Part shown: positions 7,381 to 16,543 of the stretch, in pieces
Position numbering within the stretch: position 1 is the stretch's first letter
Layout: every line of letters begins with the position of its first letter
Source: Mycobacterium neglectum
GTDB taxonomy: Bacteria > Actinomycetota > Actinomycetes > Mycobacteriales > Mycobacteriaceae
Reading direction: 5' to 3'
DNA length: 63,363 nucleotides
NCBI RefSeq assembly: GCF_002591975.1
Contig: NZ_NVQE01000034.1
Coordinates: 1 to 63,363 of the forward strand
Translations under genes and position numbers: made by a program
Notes under the pieces: model-generated
Told to the model about the DNA's origin: nothing
The model's database searches: none
Seen by the model: the letters and a program-made list of their open reading frames with translations, nothing else

Positions 7381-8604
7381 GTGCGCACCGGCGAGATCAA
7401 GGCCTTATCCGGACTGCGCATCGTCGCCGCAGTGTGGGTCGTGCTCTTTCACTTCCGGCCCTTGCTCGAGCAGGCAGCCCCCGGTTTCAGATCGGCGCTC
7501 GCCCCGGTGCTCGACTGCGGCGCCCAGGGTGTCGACCTGTTCTTCATCCTCAGCGGGTTCGTGTTGACGTGGAACTATCTCGACCGCATGGGGGAGTCCT
7601 GGGCATGGCGATCCATGCTGCACTTCCTGTGGTTGCGGCTATCCCGCGTGTGGCCGGTGTATCTGGTGACGATGCATCTTGCTGCGCTGTGGATCATCTT
7701 CACGCTCAATGTCGGCCACGTCCCTTCGGAAGCCGCCAACACGCTGACGGCCACCAACTACGTCCGGCAATTCTTGCTCGTACAGCTGTGGTTCGCGCCG
7801 TACTTCGACGGCACCAGCTGGGATGGACCCGCGTGGTCGATCAGCGCCGAATGGCTGGCCTACATCCTGTTCGGGGCGCTGGTGCTGGTCATCTTCCGGA
7901 TCGCTCGGGCGACCAGGGCGCGCGGGTTGATCTACCTGGCCGTCGCCGCGTCGCTTCCGCCGGTGCTGCTGCTGATGGCGACCGGCCTGTTCTACACGCC
8001 GTGGAGTTGGTTGCCCCGGATCGTCATGCAGTTCACCGCGGGGGCCCTGGTCTGTGCCGCAGTCCGTAAGCTGCAGCCGAGCGAGCGCGCCCGCATGGTC
8101 GCGGGTGTCGCGTCGCTTCTCATCGCCGTTGTCATCGTCGGCATCCTGTACTGGCTGGACGCGAACCCGATACCGACGATCTACGACTCGGCCGGGCTGG
8201 TCGACGTGCTGTTCGTGCCGCTGGTGTTGACCCTGGCGATGGGCGTCGGCACCTTGCCTGCGATGCTGTCGATTCGCCCGATGGTCTATCTCGGGCACAT
8301 TTCGTTCAGCCTGTACATGGTTCACGAGTTGGTCCACACGACGTGGAATTGGATGGTCATGCAATTCGAGCTTCGCCTCGGCTCCGATCTTGCGGGCAAG
8401 GCAGTACTCGTCGGGCTGATCGCGGTCGCGTTTGTGGGTGCGGTGCTGCTGTACCACCTCGTCGAGGAGCCGGCGCGCCGCTGGATGCGCGGCATGATGA
8501 GCCCGCCCCGTGATTCTCGCGCGGGTACCGTCCCCGCGAAGCTGCAGACGATCGACGGCCAGCGCGGAGAACCGACATCTGTGGTTTCTGCACGTGCAGG
8601 GTGA
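7381..8604 (+). CDS. Acyltransferase-3 family membrane protein (OafA-like membrane half)
   Basis: 407 aa from GTG 7381, preceded by GAAGAGAG; an ATG at 7312 is in frame but lacks a ribosome site and adds a non-conserved tail. The signature IKALSGLRIVAAVWVVLFHFRP contains the catalytic histidine (FHF), followed by about ten membrane helices. The family moves acyl groups from the cytoplasm to extracytoplasmic sugars or lipids. In many proteins an SGNH domain is fused at the C-terminus; here the SGNH enzyme is a separate gene 50 bp downstream, so the two probably work as a split pair. Confidence 0.85.
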   Translation: MRTGEIKALSGLRIVAAVWVVLFHFRPLLEQAAPGFRSALAPVLDCGAQGVDLFFILSGFVLTWNYLDRMGESWAWRSMLHFLWLRLSRVWPVYLVTMHLAALWIIFTLNVGHVPSEAANTLTATNYVRQFLLVQLWFAPYFDGTSWDGPAWSISAEWLAYILFGALVLVIFRIARATRARGLIYLAVAASLPPVLLLMATGLFYTPWSWLPRIVMQFTAGALVCAAVRKLQPSERARMVAGVASLLIAVVIVGILYWLDANPIPTIYDSAGLVDVLFVPLVLTLAMGVGTLPAMLSIRPMVYLGHISFSLYMVHELVHTTWNWMVMQFELRLGSDLAGKAVLVGLIAVAFVGAVLLYHLVEEPARRWMRGMMSPPRDSRAGTVPAKLQTIDGQRGEPTSVVSARAG

Positions 8605-8654
8605 GTTCGCGCGTCGTCAACGTAATTTGGTCAGATGAGTCATAGGCTGGTCCG

Positions 8655-9359
8655 GTGAGCCGTTTGATCACGGCCATGGTTGCGCTTGCGCTCCTGGTCA
8701 GCGCGGGCATCAGGATGGACCCGGGGCACCCAATGGGGGTGAGCCGCAACGACATACTGCCGCTGAATACCTCCATGAACCGGGTGGCCGTCATCGGCGA
8801 TTCCTACACGACGGGCACCGACCTCGGCGGTCTTGGCTCGAATGGCTGGACAGCGCGCGCCTGGGGCGAGCTCGGAACACATCGCGTACCCATCACGGCG
8901 GACGTTGGCGCCGAGGGCGGAGCGGGCTACGGCACACGAGGCAACAGGGGCAGCCTGTTCGAGGATTTGACTGCCCGCACGGTCATGCCTGACGACGTGC
9001 TGGTGGTGTTCTTCGGCTCGCGCAACGACCAGAACGTCGACCCCGCGCAGTTGTCGATTCTGGCCTATGGCACCTTTCAATTGGCCCGCCGTATCGCACC
9101 GTCGGCGACATTCCTGGTGATCGGGCCGCCATGGCCGACCGCCGATCCTCCCGCGGCCATCGTGCGGATCCGCGATGCACTGCAATATCAGGCGGGCGTG
9201 GCGGGGGCGAAGTTCGTCGACCCCATCGCCGAACACTGGTTTGTGAAACGGCCCGAGTTGATCGGCGCCGACGGCGTGCATCCGACCGACGCCGGGCACA
9301 AGTACATGGCGGACAAGATCGCACCGCTCATCGCAGCCCAGTTGCCTGTGCGCTTATGA
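8655..9359 (+). CDS. Secreted or membrane-anchored SGNH/GDSL hydrolase
   Basis: 234 aa from GTG 8655. The N-terminus LITAMVALALLVSAGI is a signal peptide or anchor. SGNH blocks are in order: VAVIGDSYTTGTD (block I serine), a glycine in EGGAGYGTRG, FFGSRNDQN (block III Asn), and DGVHPTDAGHKYMADK (block V Asp/His). It is an esterase or O-acetyl transferase acting outside the membrane, likely paired with the acyltransferase upstream. The following kinase gene starts 31 bp downstream on the same strand. Confidence 0.85.
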   Translation: MSRLITAMVALALLVSAGIRMDPGHPMGVSRNDILPLNTSMNRVAVIGDSYTTGTDLGGLGSNGWTARAWGELGTHRVPITADVGAEGGAGYGTRGNRGSLFEDLTARTVMPDDVLVVFFGSRNDQNVDPAQLSILAYGTFQLARRIAPSATFLVIGPPWPTADPPAAIVRIRDALQYQAGVAGAKFVDPIAEHWFVKRPELIGADGVHPTDAGHKYMADKIAPLIAAQLPVRL

Positions 9360-9390
9360 CACTGGCTAGCGCTCGCCACGATGGCCTTCG

Positions 9391-10746
9391 ATGAGGGGCC
9401 TCGGCGAGCGCCTATACGAACTGCTGGCGCGGTCGCTGTCGCTGCGCATCATCGTCATCGTCGCCGCGCTCTCGGTCGTTGTGCTGGTGATCACGCTCGG
9501 CGCGTGGGTGTGGTTCGGGGTGACAAACGACCAGTACAGTCAGCTGGACCGGCGACTTGATTCGGTGAGCAGTCTCGGCGACATCAGCACCCTGCTGCGC
9601 GCCGCGCAACAGACGGGTACCGACCAACCCCAGGCGCCTGACGGGAATCTGGTGCGCACCGCCCGCATCGGCGACGCGACGGTCTCGATTCCGAGCGAAG
9701 TGGTGCTGCCGAAATTCGACATCGGCTACGCAAACACCACGATCGAGGGCGTCGAGTACCGGGTCCGCACCTTCGCCGCCGGTGAGGCGATGATCGCGGT
9801 GGGTGCGCCGTTGGCCGAAACCCAGCGCCGCATCAACGAGCTGCACCGACGGGTGCTGTTGATCTGTGGCGGCGTGATCATCGGTACCGTCCTGGTCGGC
9901 TCGGTGATGTGGTCGATCATGATCAATCCATTCCGGCTGCTCGCACAGCAGGCCAGGGCGATCAACGCACAGTCCAACCCCGACGAGGTGAAGGTACGCG
10001 GTGTGCAGGAAGCCGTGGAGATCGCCGAGGCGGTCGAGGGAATGCTTGCCCGCATCGGCGACGAACAACAGCGCACGAAGGCGGCGCTCGAGTCGGCCCG
10101 TGATTTCGCGGCTGTGGCCTCCCATGAATTGCGCACGCCGCTGACGGCCATGCGCACCAACCTCGAAGTGCTGTCCACCCTCGAGATGCGTGACGATCAA
10201 CGTGAGGAGGTCATCGCCGACGTCATGCGGACGCAGTCCCGGGTCGAAGCGACCCTCACCGCGCTGGAACGCCTCGCGCAGGGCCAACTGACAACCATCG
10301 ACGACTTCGTCCCTGTCGATATCACCGAGCTGCTGGATCGTGCAGCGCATGACGCGGTACGCAATTACCCCGAAGTACGCGTGTCGCTGGCATCCTCGAC
10401 GACGGTGATGATGGTGGGTCTGCCTGCCGGTCTGCGACTGGTCATCGACAATGCCATCACCAACGCGGTCAAGCACGGCGGTGCAACCGAAATCCAGCTC
10501 AGCGCAGACAGTTCCGGCGAAGGGGTGGAAATCATCGTCGACGACAACGGCGCCGGCGTGCCGGAGGATGAGCGGGCCTCCATCTTCGCGCGGTTCTCCC
10601 GTGGATCGACCGCAGCAAGGTCCGGTTCGGGGCTCGGATTGGCCCTGGTTGCCCAACAGGCGGATTTGCACGGCGGTACGGCGGCGATGGAGGCCAGTCC
10701 GATGGGGGGCGCACGCCTGGTGTTGCGGCTGCCAGCGCCGAGTTAA
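9391..10746 (+). CDS. PrrB-like sensor histidine kinase, orphan
   Basis: 451 aa. TM1 about 19-44, a periplasmic region with GVEYRVRTFAAGEAMIAVGA, TM2 about 155-175 (VLLICGGVIIGTVLVGSVMW), HAMP, then the H-box ASHELRTPLTAMRTNLEVL, N-box DNAITNAVKHGG, G1 DDNGAGVPEDE and G2 GSGLGLALVAQQ. Similarity to M. tuberculosis PrrB runs from the HAMP region to the closing GGARLVLRLPAPS. No response-regulator gene adjoins it, so it is probably a paralogue that either signals to the PrrA-type regulator encoded elsewhere or is specialised for the envelope acylation pair upstream. Confidence 0.9.
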   Translation: MRGLGERLYELLARSLSLRIIVIVAALSVVVLVITLGAWVWFGVTNDQYSQLDRRLDSVSSLGDISTLLRAAQQTGTDQPQAPDGNLVRTARIGDATVSIPSEVVLPKFDIGYANTTIEGVEYRVRTFAAGEAMIAVGAPLAETQRRINELHRRVLLICGGVIIGTVLVGSVMWSIMINPFRLLAQQARAINAQSNPDEVKVRGVQEAVEIAEAVEGMLARIGDEQQRTKAALESARDFAAVASHELRTPLTAMRTNLEVLSTLEMRDDQREEVIADVMRTQSRVEATLTALERLAQGQLTTIDDFVPVDITELLDRAAHDAVRNYPEVRVSLASSTTVMMVGLPAGLRLVIDNAITNAVKHGGATEIQLSADSSGEGVEIIVDDNGAGVPEDERASIFARFSRGSTAARSGSGLGLALVAQQADLHGGTAAMEASPMGGARLVLRLPAPS

Positions 10747-11720
10747 TTTGAGCGGCTGACGAATTGGGCGATGACGGCCGCCAGCTCCTCGCCCTTTTGT
10801 TCGGCGATGAAGTGCCCCGCCCCGGCAATGGTGGTGTGCTCCTGATTCTGGGCGCCGGGAACATATTCCTGGAATACCTTGTCCCAGCCACGGGTCGGAG
10901 GATCGGCGTCGGAGTAAGCGGTGAGGAAGGGGCGTTCCCACTGTGCAAGCGCCGCCATGGTCTCCCGGCCGATCGCCGCCCCCGGATCGTTGCGCGTCAG
11001 CGGGATGAGCGCGGTCATCTGGCGCAGACCGGCCTGGTAGCGCGAGTCCGGGAAGGGTGCGTCATAGGCGGCGAGGACATCGGCGTCGAGCGGACCGGCC
11101 ACCGCATCGAGGAACATGCTCGGATTGAGTTCCGGTGCACGCTGATATAGCGCGACATAGTCGAGCAAGGTTTCCTGCAGCATCACCCGGTCGTCGTCGA
11201 CACCGTGGTGCGCCCACGTGAGTCGGCCCGCCAACGCCGGGTCGCAGGTGTGCAGGATCGTGTTCGTTGCGACGACCCTGGCGAACCGGTCGGCCTCGCG
11301 GGCCAACACGCTCAACCCGATCGGGCCGCCCCAGTCCTGAACCACCAGCGTCACCTCGCGCAGGTCGAGTCCGCTGACCAGACCCCGGACCCAGTCGATG
11401 TGCCTGCGAAAGGTGTAGGCCGTCGCATCGGTGAGCTTGTCTGAACGACCGTATCCGATGTGGTCGGGCGCGATGACTCGCATGCCTGAGTCCGCAAGTA
11501 CCCGAACGACATTGCGGTACATGAACGACCAGGTCGGCTGTCCGTGCAAGAGGACGACGACGGGGCCGCCGGCGGGTCCGGCATCGACGTAGTGCATCCG
11601 CACGGCAGGGATCCCGCGGGCCTCCACCTCGACGTAGTTGGGCGCAAACGGGTAGCCGGGCAGGTTGTCGAATCGTTTGTCGGGTGTTCTGAGGACTTTG
11701 ATGTCGTTGGTGCCATCCAT
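10743..11720 (-). CDS. Haloalkane dehalogenase, HLD-I/DhlA type
   Basis: 325 aa alpha/beta hydrolase. Very similar in layout to DhlA: KVLRTPDKRFDNLPGYPFAP at the start, HGQPTWSFMYR (oxyanion loop; DhlA has Glu where Gln61 stands), the nucleophile and first halide-binding residue Asp129-Trp130 in VVQDWGGP, an acidic site near DADPP and the base in GAGHFIAE. It hydrolyses carbon-halogen bonds of small alkanes to alcohols. Mycobacteria encode several such enzymes; the natural substrate is unknown. ATG 11720 lies 20 bp after the isocitrate lyase stop with no clear ribosome site, so translation may depend on the upstream gene. The 3' end overlaps the kinase gene by 4 bp. Confidence 0.88.
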   Translation of the reverse strand: MDGTNDIKVLRTPDKRFDNLPGYPFAPNYVEVEARGIPAVRMHYVDAGPAGGPVVVLLHGQPTWSFMYRNVVRVLADSGMRVIAPDHIGYGRSDKLTDATAYTFRRHIDWVRGLVSGLDLREVTLVVQDWGGPIGLSVLAREADRFARVVATNTILHTCDPALAGRLTWAHHGVDDDRVMLQETLLDYVALYQRAPELNPSMFLDAVAGPLDADVLAAYDAPFPDSRYQAGLRQMTALIPLTRNDPGAAIGRETMAALAQWERPFLTAYSDADPPTRGWDKVFQEYVPGAQNQEHTTIAGAGHFIAEQKGEELAAVIAQFVSRSN

Positions 11721-11740
11721 GATTCGGCGGCGCGGTCCGA

Positions 11741-14041
11741 TCAGTCCTCCTTGGCGATCAACCGCTTGAGCGCCTCGCGATCGGACGCAAGCAGTTCATC
11801 GATGCGCGGCTGGTTCACGTCGGCGACGATGATCTCGCCGACCTCCTGGTACACGTTGCTGAAGATGCCGTGGGACTTCATCTTCTCGGTCTGATAGATG
11901 TTGTCCTCGGTCGGCGTCACGTAGTACACGATCTCCGGCTTGAAGCGGTGGATCAGCCATAGGTGGATGACGTCCATCAACCGCTTCTTACGCATCTTCT
12001 CGGAGAACGTGTTCTGGTCGCGCACCGTGAGGATGTTGCGGCCGTGCCGGTCCTTGATCGGGTCGACGACCACGTTGGCGACCGGATCCTCACCGTCGCC
12101 GTAGATGCCGAGATCCAACACGTCGGACCCGGCGCGCCGCGGCCGCAGCTGCACCCGCAGCTTCTCGCCGATCTGATAGTGGTCGCTCCACAGCGCCAGC
12201 CATTCCTCCAGCAGCTTCTTCGGCACCTCGGTCTGCACGAGGTGCTGATGCTGTGTGCTGCCCTCGCCCATGGACTTCGTGGTGGCCGTCCGCCCGGATG
12301 AAGCGGCGAGCGCGGCATCGCTGCGTGGGCCACCGACCAGGGTTTGCGGTGTGCGATAGGGAGATTCGACCAGTCGCATCTTGCGTTGTAGGCGGGCGAG
12401 CGCCAACATGCCCTCTTGTCGCAGCGACGTGGCGAACTCCTCGCAGGCGACTCCGTCGACCTGGTGGCCGCCGTAGGTGATGAAGTTGAAGACGAATCCC
12501 ATCTTGCCGAGTTCCTCCGGGAACGCGCGCATCTCGTCGTCGGTCATGCCGGTGGTGTCCCAGTTGAACGACGGTGACAGGTTGTAGGCCATCATCTTCT
12601 CGGGGAACTCGGCGTGGATCGCGTCGGCGAACTGCTTCGCGTCGGCGAGATCGGCGGTCTTGGTTTCCATCCAGAGGATGTCGGCGAACGGTGCGGCGGC
12701 CAGCGACTTGGCGATCGCATAGGGGATACCGCCACGGATCTGGTAATAGCCTTCCGGTGTTTTCGCCCGCTCGCAGTCCCATGCGACGTCGGCGCCCAAC
12801 GCCTTGGCCTTTTCCCGTGCGGAGTACAGCGATGCCTTGGCGGCGAATTGGCGCCAGTCCGCGGCGCTCGTGTCGGCCGGCTCGCCCTCCCGCTCGCGGA
12901 AGTCGAGCAGATCACCGACGGCCTCGCCATAGGTCTGCAGTCCGGCGTCGACCTGCCAGGCGTCGACGAACTTGGACTCGACCTCGTCGAACATCGCGTC
13001 GACCGAATCGTCCGCGCCGTCCTGCCACGCCTTGGCGGCGTCGGCAATCACGCTCTGGATGCCGTGGCGTTGCAGCCACGCGTCGGCGGCGGCGTACTCA
13101 CCGTCGGGTAGCGCGTAGAGCAGATGCCCCTTGAGGTCTGTGACTCCAGCATCGTGGAACTGGCGCATCATGGCGAGGAAGCAGGACTTGTAGGACGGGA
13201 TCTTGAGGTTGGTGACACCGAGCAGGAAGGGCTGATCGCGCTCGTCGGCTCGGCTGTCCAGCAGGTTGGCGGCTTCGGCGTCCGTGCGGGCAACGATTAT
13301 GCCGGGCACGCGCATGATGTCGAGCTGAAAGCGGGCGGTGTTGAGGCGCTTGATCTGTTCGTCGGACGGCACCAGTACCTTGCCACCTTGGTGGCCGCAC
13401 TTCTTCGTGCCAGGGCGCTGATCCTCGATGTGGTAGCCGGGCACACCCGACTCGACAAAACGGCGAATGAGGTTACGCACGTGGGGATCACCGCCGTGGC
13501 CGGTGTCGGCGTCGGCGATGATGAACGGGCGGTAGTCGTAGGCCGGGGTCGCCTCGCGTTGTTCGGGGGTCATGCGCAGCCGCAGGTACTGCTGATTGCG
13601 GTCCGCGGTCAGCAGGGCGCGCACCAGTCCGGCGGCCTCGTCGGGCACCTGGCTCAGCGGATAGCTGGCCAGGTCGGGCCCGGGATCCTCGCTGATCGAG
13701 CCCTTCGCCGAGGTCGCCCAGCCGCCGAGGTAGATCCCCTCGATGCCCATGCGCTTCATGACCACGGCTTGGCCAGGCGAGTAGGGGCCGAAGGTGGTGA
13801 TGCTCTTCTTCTGGGCGAACAGCTCGCGCAGGCGCGGATGAAACGCCGCGGCCGCCTCGCGCGCGACGGTGTAATCGGTCGGGATCGTCCCGCGCTGCTC
13901 GACTACCTGGCGCGCTGAGTACAGACGAATGATCCCGTCGAACCGCGGGCTGTCGAAGTACTGCTGGGTGTCTGCTACGTCTTTTTCGAAGGACCGCTCG
14001 GACTGGGTCTGGGGCGCTGCATCCGCTTCGATAATGGCCAT
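11741..14041 (-). CDS. aceA: Isocitrate lyase, long ICL2 form
   Basis: 766 aa. Cleaves isocitrate to succinate and glyoxylate in the glyoxylate shunt and also serves the methylcitrate cycle in mycobacteria. The catalytic loop GTKKCGHQGGK places Cys215; the metal site is in FIIADADTGHGGD and HIEDQRPG. The extra C-terminal region (about 600-766) is the ICL2-specific domain, reported to bind acetyl-CoA as an allosteric activator. It equals the M. tuberculosis aceAa/aceAb pair joined into one uninterrupted gene. An AraC regulator lies 45 bp upstream on the same strand. Confidence 0.95.
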   Translation of the reverse strand: MAIIEADAAPQTQSERSFEKDVADTQQYFDSPRFDGIIRLYSARQVVEQRGTIPTDYTVAREAAAAFHPRLRELFAQKKSITTFGPYSPGQAVVMKRMGIEGIYLGGWATSAKGSISEDPGPDLASYPLSQVPDEAAGLVRALLTADRNQQYLRLRMTPEQREATPAYDYRPFIIADADTGHGGDPHVRNLIRRFVESGVPGYHIEDQRPGTKKCGHQGGKVLVPSDEQIKRLNTARFQLDIMRVPGIIVARTDAEAANLLDSRADERDQPFLLGVTNLKIPSYKSCFLAMMRQFHDAGVTDLKGHLLYALPDGEYAAADAWLQRHGIQSVIADAAKAWQDGADDSVDAMFDEVESKFVDAWQVDAGLQTYGEAVGDLLDFREREGEPADTSAADWRQFAAKASLYSAREKAKALGADVAWDCERAKTPEGYYQIRGGIPYAIAKSLAAAPFADILWMETKTADLADAKQFADAIHAEFPEKMMAYNLSPSFNWDTTGMTDDEMRAFPEELGKMGFVFNFITYGGHQVDGVACEEFATSLRQEGMLALARLQRKMRLVESPYRTPQTLVGGPRSDAALAASSGRTATTKSMGEGSTQHQHLVQTEVPKKLLEEWLALWSDHYQIGEKLRVQLRPRRAGSDVLDLGIYGDGEDPVANVVVDPIKDRHGRNILTVRDQNTFSEKMRKKRLMDVIHLWLIHRFKPEIVYYVTPTEDNIYQTEKMKSHGIFSNVYQEVGEIIVADVNQPRIDELLASDREALKRLIAKED

Positions 14042-14086
14042 AACCTCACACTACGACCGACGCCTTGGAGTCGATGGCGTTATCGC

Positions 14087-14938
14087 CTACGGCCGGCCCC
14101 GCCAGGACCGGGGCGTGGTCCCGTGGGTGCGGCGAAACAGCCTGCTGAAGTACCCGGCGTCGGCGATCCCAACCCGCCTGGCCACTTCCTGAATTGGCAG
14201 GTCGGTGTCGGCGAGCAGCCGACGACTTTCGGTCATTCGGCGGTCGATGATCCAGTCACCCACGGTGCGACCCGTCCGGCGGCGCACGATGGTCGTGAGG
14301 TGACCGGGCGTCATGCCGACCTCACGGGCCACGTCCCGCAGTGACAGCGAGTCAGCATGGCGACGTTCGATCACGGCGAACACGTCGGCCAGCACCGGTT
14401 CCCCGCTGTGCCGAAGGTCGCTCACGACATCGGTGGCGAGCCGGGCGAGGTCGATGAGAAGCAGAGTCAGGTGGGCCAGCGCCGCCTGGCGATATCCCTC
14501 CAGCCGCGAAGCCAGCTCCCTGTCGATCGCTTCGATCGCGGCGTCCCATACAGGCCGGTGCGCGGCGGGCAGCCGCAGTTCCAGAAGTCCGCCGGACTCT
14601 CCGTGCACGAACGGAAACAGCAGGGGATGGCTTCGCCATGCCGGCCACGCAGATTCCCCGTCCACACCCAGTGCGGCGGGGTCGAAGATCACGCCCACCC
14701 CGCCCGCAGATCGGCCGACATGACGCGGATCGACGACTTCTCGCGCCGCGACGACGTACACGGTCGCTCTTGCCTGGTCGTACCAGATTGCGGGGAAGTC
14801 GTGGATGTGTCGTCCGCGGTCGAGCACGTCGTCGCGTGCGGCGTGCACCACCTGTACCGGAGGCGTGCCGGGATCGGTCGGATACCGGTACATCGGGATG
14901 CCGCTGCGGAGTCGGATCAATCGGGACGCGAGCGCCAC
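14087..14938 (-). CDS. AraC-family transcriptional regulator
   Basis: 283 aa. N-terminal cupin-like sensor (VVHAARDDVLDRGRHIHDFPAIWY), then a C-terminal pair of helix-turn-helix motifs: SLSLRDVAREVGMTPGHLTTIVRR and PIQEVARRVGIADAGYFSRLFRR with the closing GTTPRSWRG. It reads into aceA after a 45-bp gap, so it may control the glyoxylate shunt gene or the divergent methyltransferase 74 bp away. The effector is unknown. Confidence 0.9.
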   Translation of the reverse strand: MALASRLIRLRSGIPMYRYPTDPGTPPVQVVHAARDDVLDRGRHIHDFPAIWYDQARATVYVVAAREVVDPRHVGRSAGGVGVIFDPAALGVDGESAWPAWRSHPLLFPFVHGESGGLLELRLPAAHRPVWDAAIEAIDRELASRLEGYRQAALAHLTLLLIDLARLATDVVSDLRHSGEPVLADVFAVIERRHADSLSLRDVAREVGMTPGHLTTIVRRRTGRTVGDWIIDRRMTESRRLLADTDLPIQEVARRVGIADAGYFSRLFRRTHGTTPRSWRGRP

Positions 14939-15012
14939 AAAGACAGAAGATAGTCCTAGTCTTGCCGATTATCACCCGAGTCGCTTGAGAACAAGTGCCT
15001 CACCATGGAGAT

Positions 15013-15687
15013 ATGACCAAAGATCATCCGAATTCTACTAAGCACCACGATGGGCACGGCCACGACTACCTGCCGGCCGCAGGCCGGGACGCGTTTCTTC
15101 CGTTCTACGACTTGCTCACCCGCTTGCTGGGCATGCCCACGGTTTACGACAGCCTCATCGATCAGGCCGACATCGCAGAAGGGATGTCTGTCCTCGAAAT
15201 CGGTTGCGGTACCGGTAACCTCACCACGCGAGTGCACCGGGCACATCCAGCCGCCAGCGTCGTGGGCGTCGATCCCGATCCGCGTGCGCTGACCCGGGCC
15301 GAAAAAAAGGCCACCGTCGGAGACGGCATCGGGTTCGTGCGCGGCTATGTCCAGAAGTTGCCGTTCGAAGACCACGCGTTCGACCGTGTGCTGTCGTCGA
15401 TGATGTGGCACCACCTGGGCGGTGAGACCAAGACCGCGGCGGCGAGCGAGATTCTTCGCGTCCTCCGGCCCGGCGGCAGCCTGCATCTCGTCGACGTCGG
15501 CGGCGACATGACCGCGGAGGACGGACTTTTCGCCCGGCGGCTGATGCGCAGCGACCATGCGGCGGGCAACCTCGGTGACGCCATTCCGATGCTGTTTCGC
15601 AGCATCGGCTTCGAGTGCACTCAGGTCGCAACGCATCGTCAACGCGGCGTCGGACGGCTCACGTACTACCGGGCTACCCGGCCGTAG
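15013..15687 (+). CDS. Class I SAM-dependent methyltransferase
   Basis: 224 aa from ATG 15013, preceded by GGAG; an upstream ATG (14995) lacks a ribosome site. A histidine-rich N-terminus (KHHDGHGHDY) precedes motif I VLEIGCGTGNLT, motif II VVGVDPDPRAL, and a UbiE/Methyltransf_11 pattern (LPFEDHAFDRVLSSMMWHHL, EILRVLRPGGSLHLVD). Substrate unknown; small-molecule or lipid quinone-like acceptors are possible. It is divergent from the AraC gene and converges on the catabolic operon. Confidence 0.85.
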   Translation: MTKDHPNSTKHHDGHGHDYLPAAGRDAFLPFYDLLTRLLGMPTVYDSLIDQADIAEGMSVLEIGCGTGNLTTRVHRAHPAASVVGVDPDPRALTRAEKKATVGDGIGFVRGYVQKLPFEDHAFDRVLSSMMWHHLGGETKTAAASEILRVLRPGGSLHLVDVGGDMTAEDGLFARRLMRSDHAAGNLGDAIPMLFRSIGFECTQVATHRQRGVGRLTYYRATRP

Positions 15688-15697
15688 GCGCGAAGCG

Positions 15698-16543
15698 CTA
15701 ACGCACCGGGTTGGTCAGCGATGCGAGCTCGTCGCCCAGCTCACATCGCACAACGTCGCCCGGCTCGATGGCGACGGCGCCCGGCGTTCCGGTCGAAAGG
15801 ATGTCACCTGGATAGAACGGCATCACCTGGCTGTGGAAGCTGAGCAGCTCGGCGGGCGAGAACGTCATACCCGAGACGGTGTCCTTGCGGTGGACGGCGC
15901 CGTTGTGCACGGTCGCGACCCGAAGGTCCGCCAGTGGCCCATGGGCCAGCACCTCGTCGAGCGTGATCAGATCGGGCCCGAAGGAGAAGAAGGTGGGATA
16001 GTTCTTCACCCGCGTCAGGTAGCGCGGATTCTCCATCAGCACCGTCTCAGCCGTCTGGTCGAGAATCGGTACCACCCCCGCCACGAACGACATCGCCTCA
16101 TCGACGCCGACCTGGTAGCAGGTGCGGCCGATCACCAGACCCAACTCGGCCTCCGCGGTCACCTTTCCGATGCCCCGCGGTACGACGATCGGTTCGCCAG
16201 GGCCGACGATGGTGTGGTCGCCCTTGATGAACGACGCGGGCGACGTACGCGGCGTCTGCTCACCGAGGTCGCCGGCGTGCGCTCCGTAGTTGAGCCCGAT
16301 GCCCAGGATCTTTCGCGGTCGCGTCCACGGGGCCAGCACTGGCACACCCGGGTCCACACAACCGTCGTCGTCGACTCCGGTGGCCATCGCCACGGCCAGA
16401 GCGTCCAGCTGCTCAGCCGCCATGAGAGACAACAGGTCCGAAGGCCCGCCGGGTAGCAGCCGGTCGATCCTGGCGAGGCGGCCGTCGGCCAGAGCGACGC
16501 ACGCGATCGGTTCGTCACCCAGCTTGACGGTGCGCAGGCGCAT
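15698..16543 (-). CDS. Fumarylacetoacetate hydrolase family protein
   Basis: 281 aa from ATG 16543, which overlaps the SDR stop (ATGA). The C-terminal FAH fold shows ILGIGLNYGAHAGD, SFIKGDHTIVGPGEPIV, the metal ligands AEAELGLVIGR and GVVPILDQ, and LLSFHSQVMPFYPGDILSTGTPG. Members hydrolyse or decarboxylate acylpyruvates and related 2,4-dioxo acids using Mg. It is the last gene of the 12-gene operon and probably performs a terminal C-C cleavage or tautomerase/decarboxylase step. Confidence 0.88.
   Translation of the reverse strand: MRLRTVKLGDEPIACVALADGRLARIDRLLPGGPSDLLSLMAAEQLDALAVAMATGVDDDGCVDPGVPVLAPWTRPRKILGIGLNYGAHAGDLGEQTPRTSPASFIKGDHTIVGPGEPIVVPRGIGKVTAEAELGLVIGRTCYQVGVDEAMSFVAGVVPILDQTAETVLMENPRYLTRVKNYPTFFSFGPDLITLDEVLAHGPLADLRVATVHNGAVHRKDTVSGMTFSPAELLSFHSQVMPFYPGDILSTGTPGAVAIEPGDVVRCELGDELASLTNPVR

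Noticed and set aside
9412..10941. 509-aa minus-strand frame opposite the histidine kinase
   Set aside because: Histidine kinase domain reading on the plus strand is unmistakable; the minus frame has no motifs.
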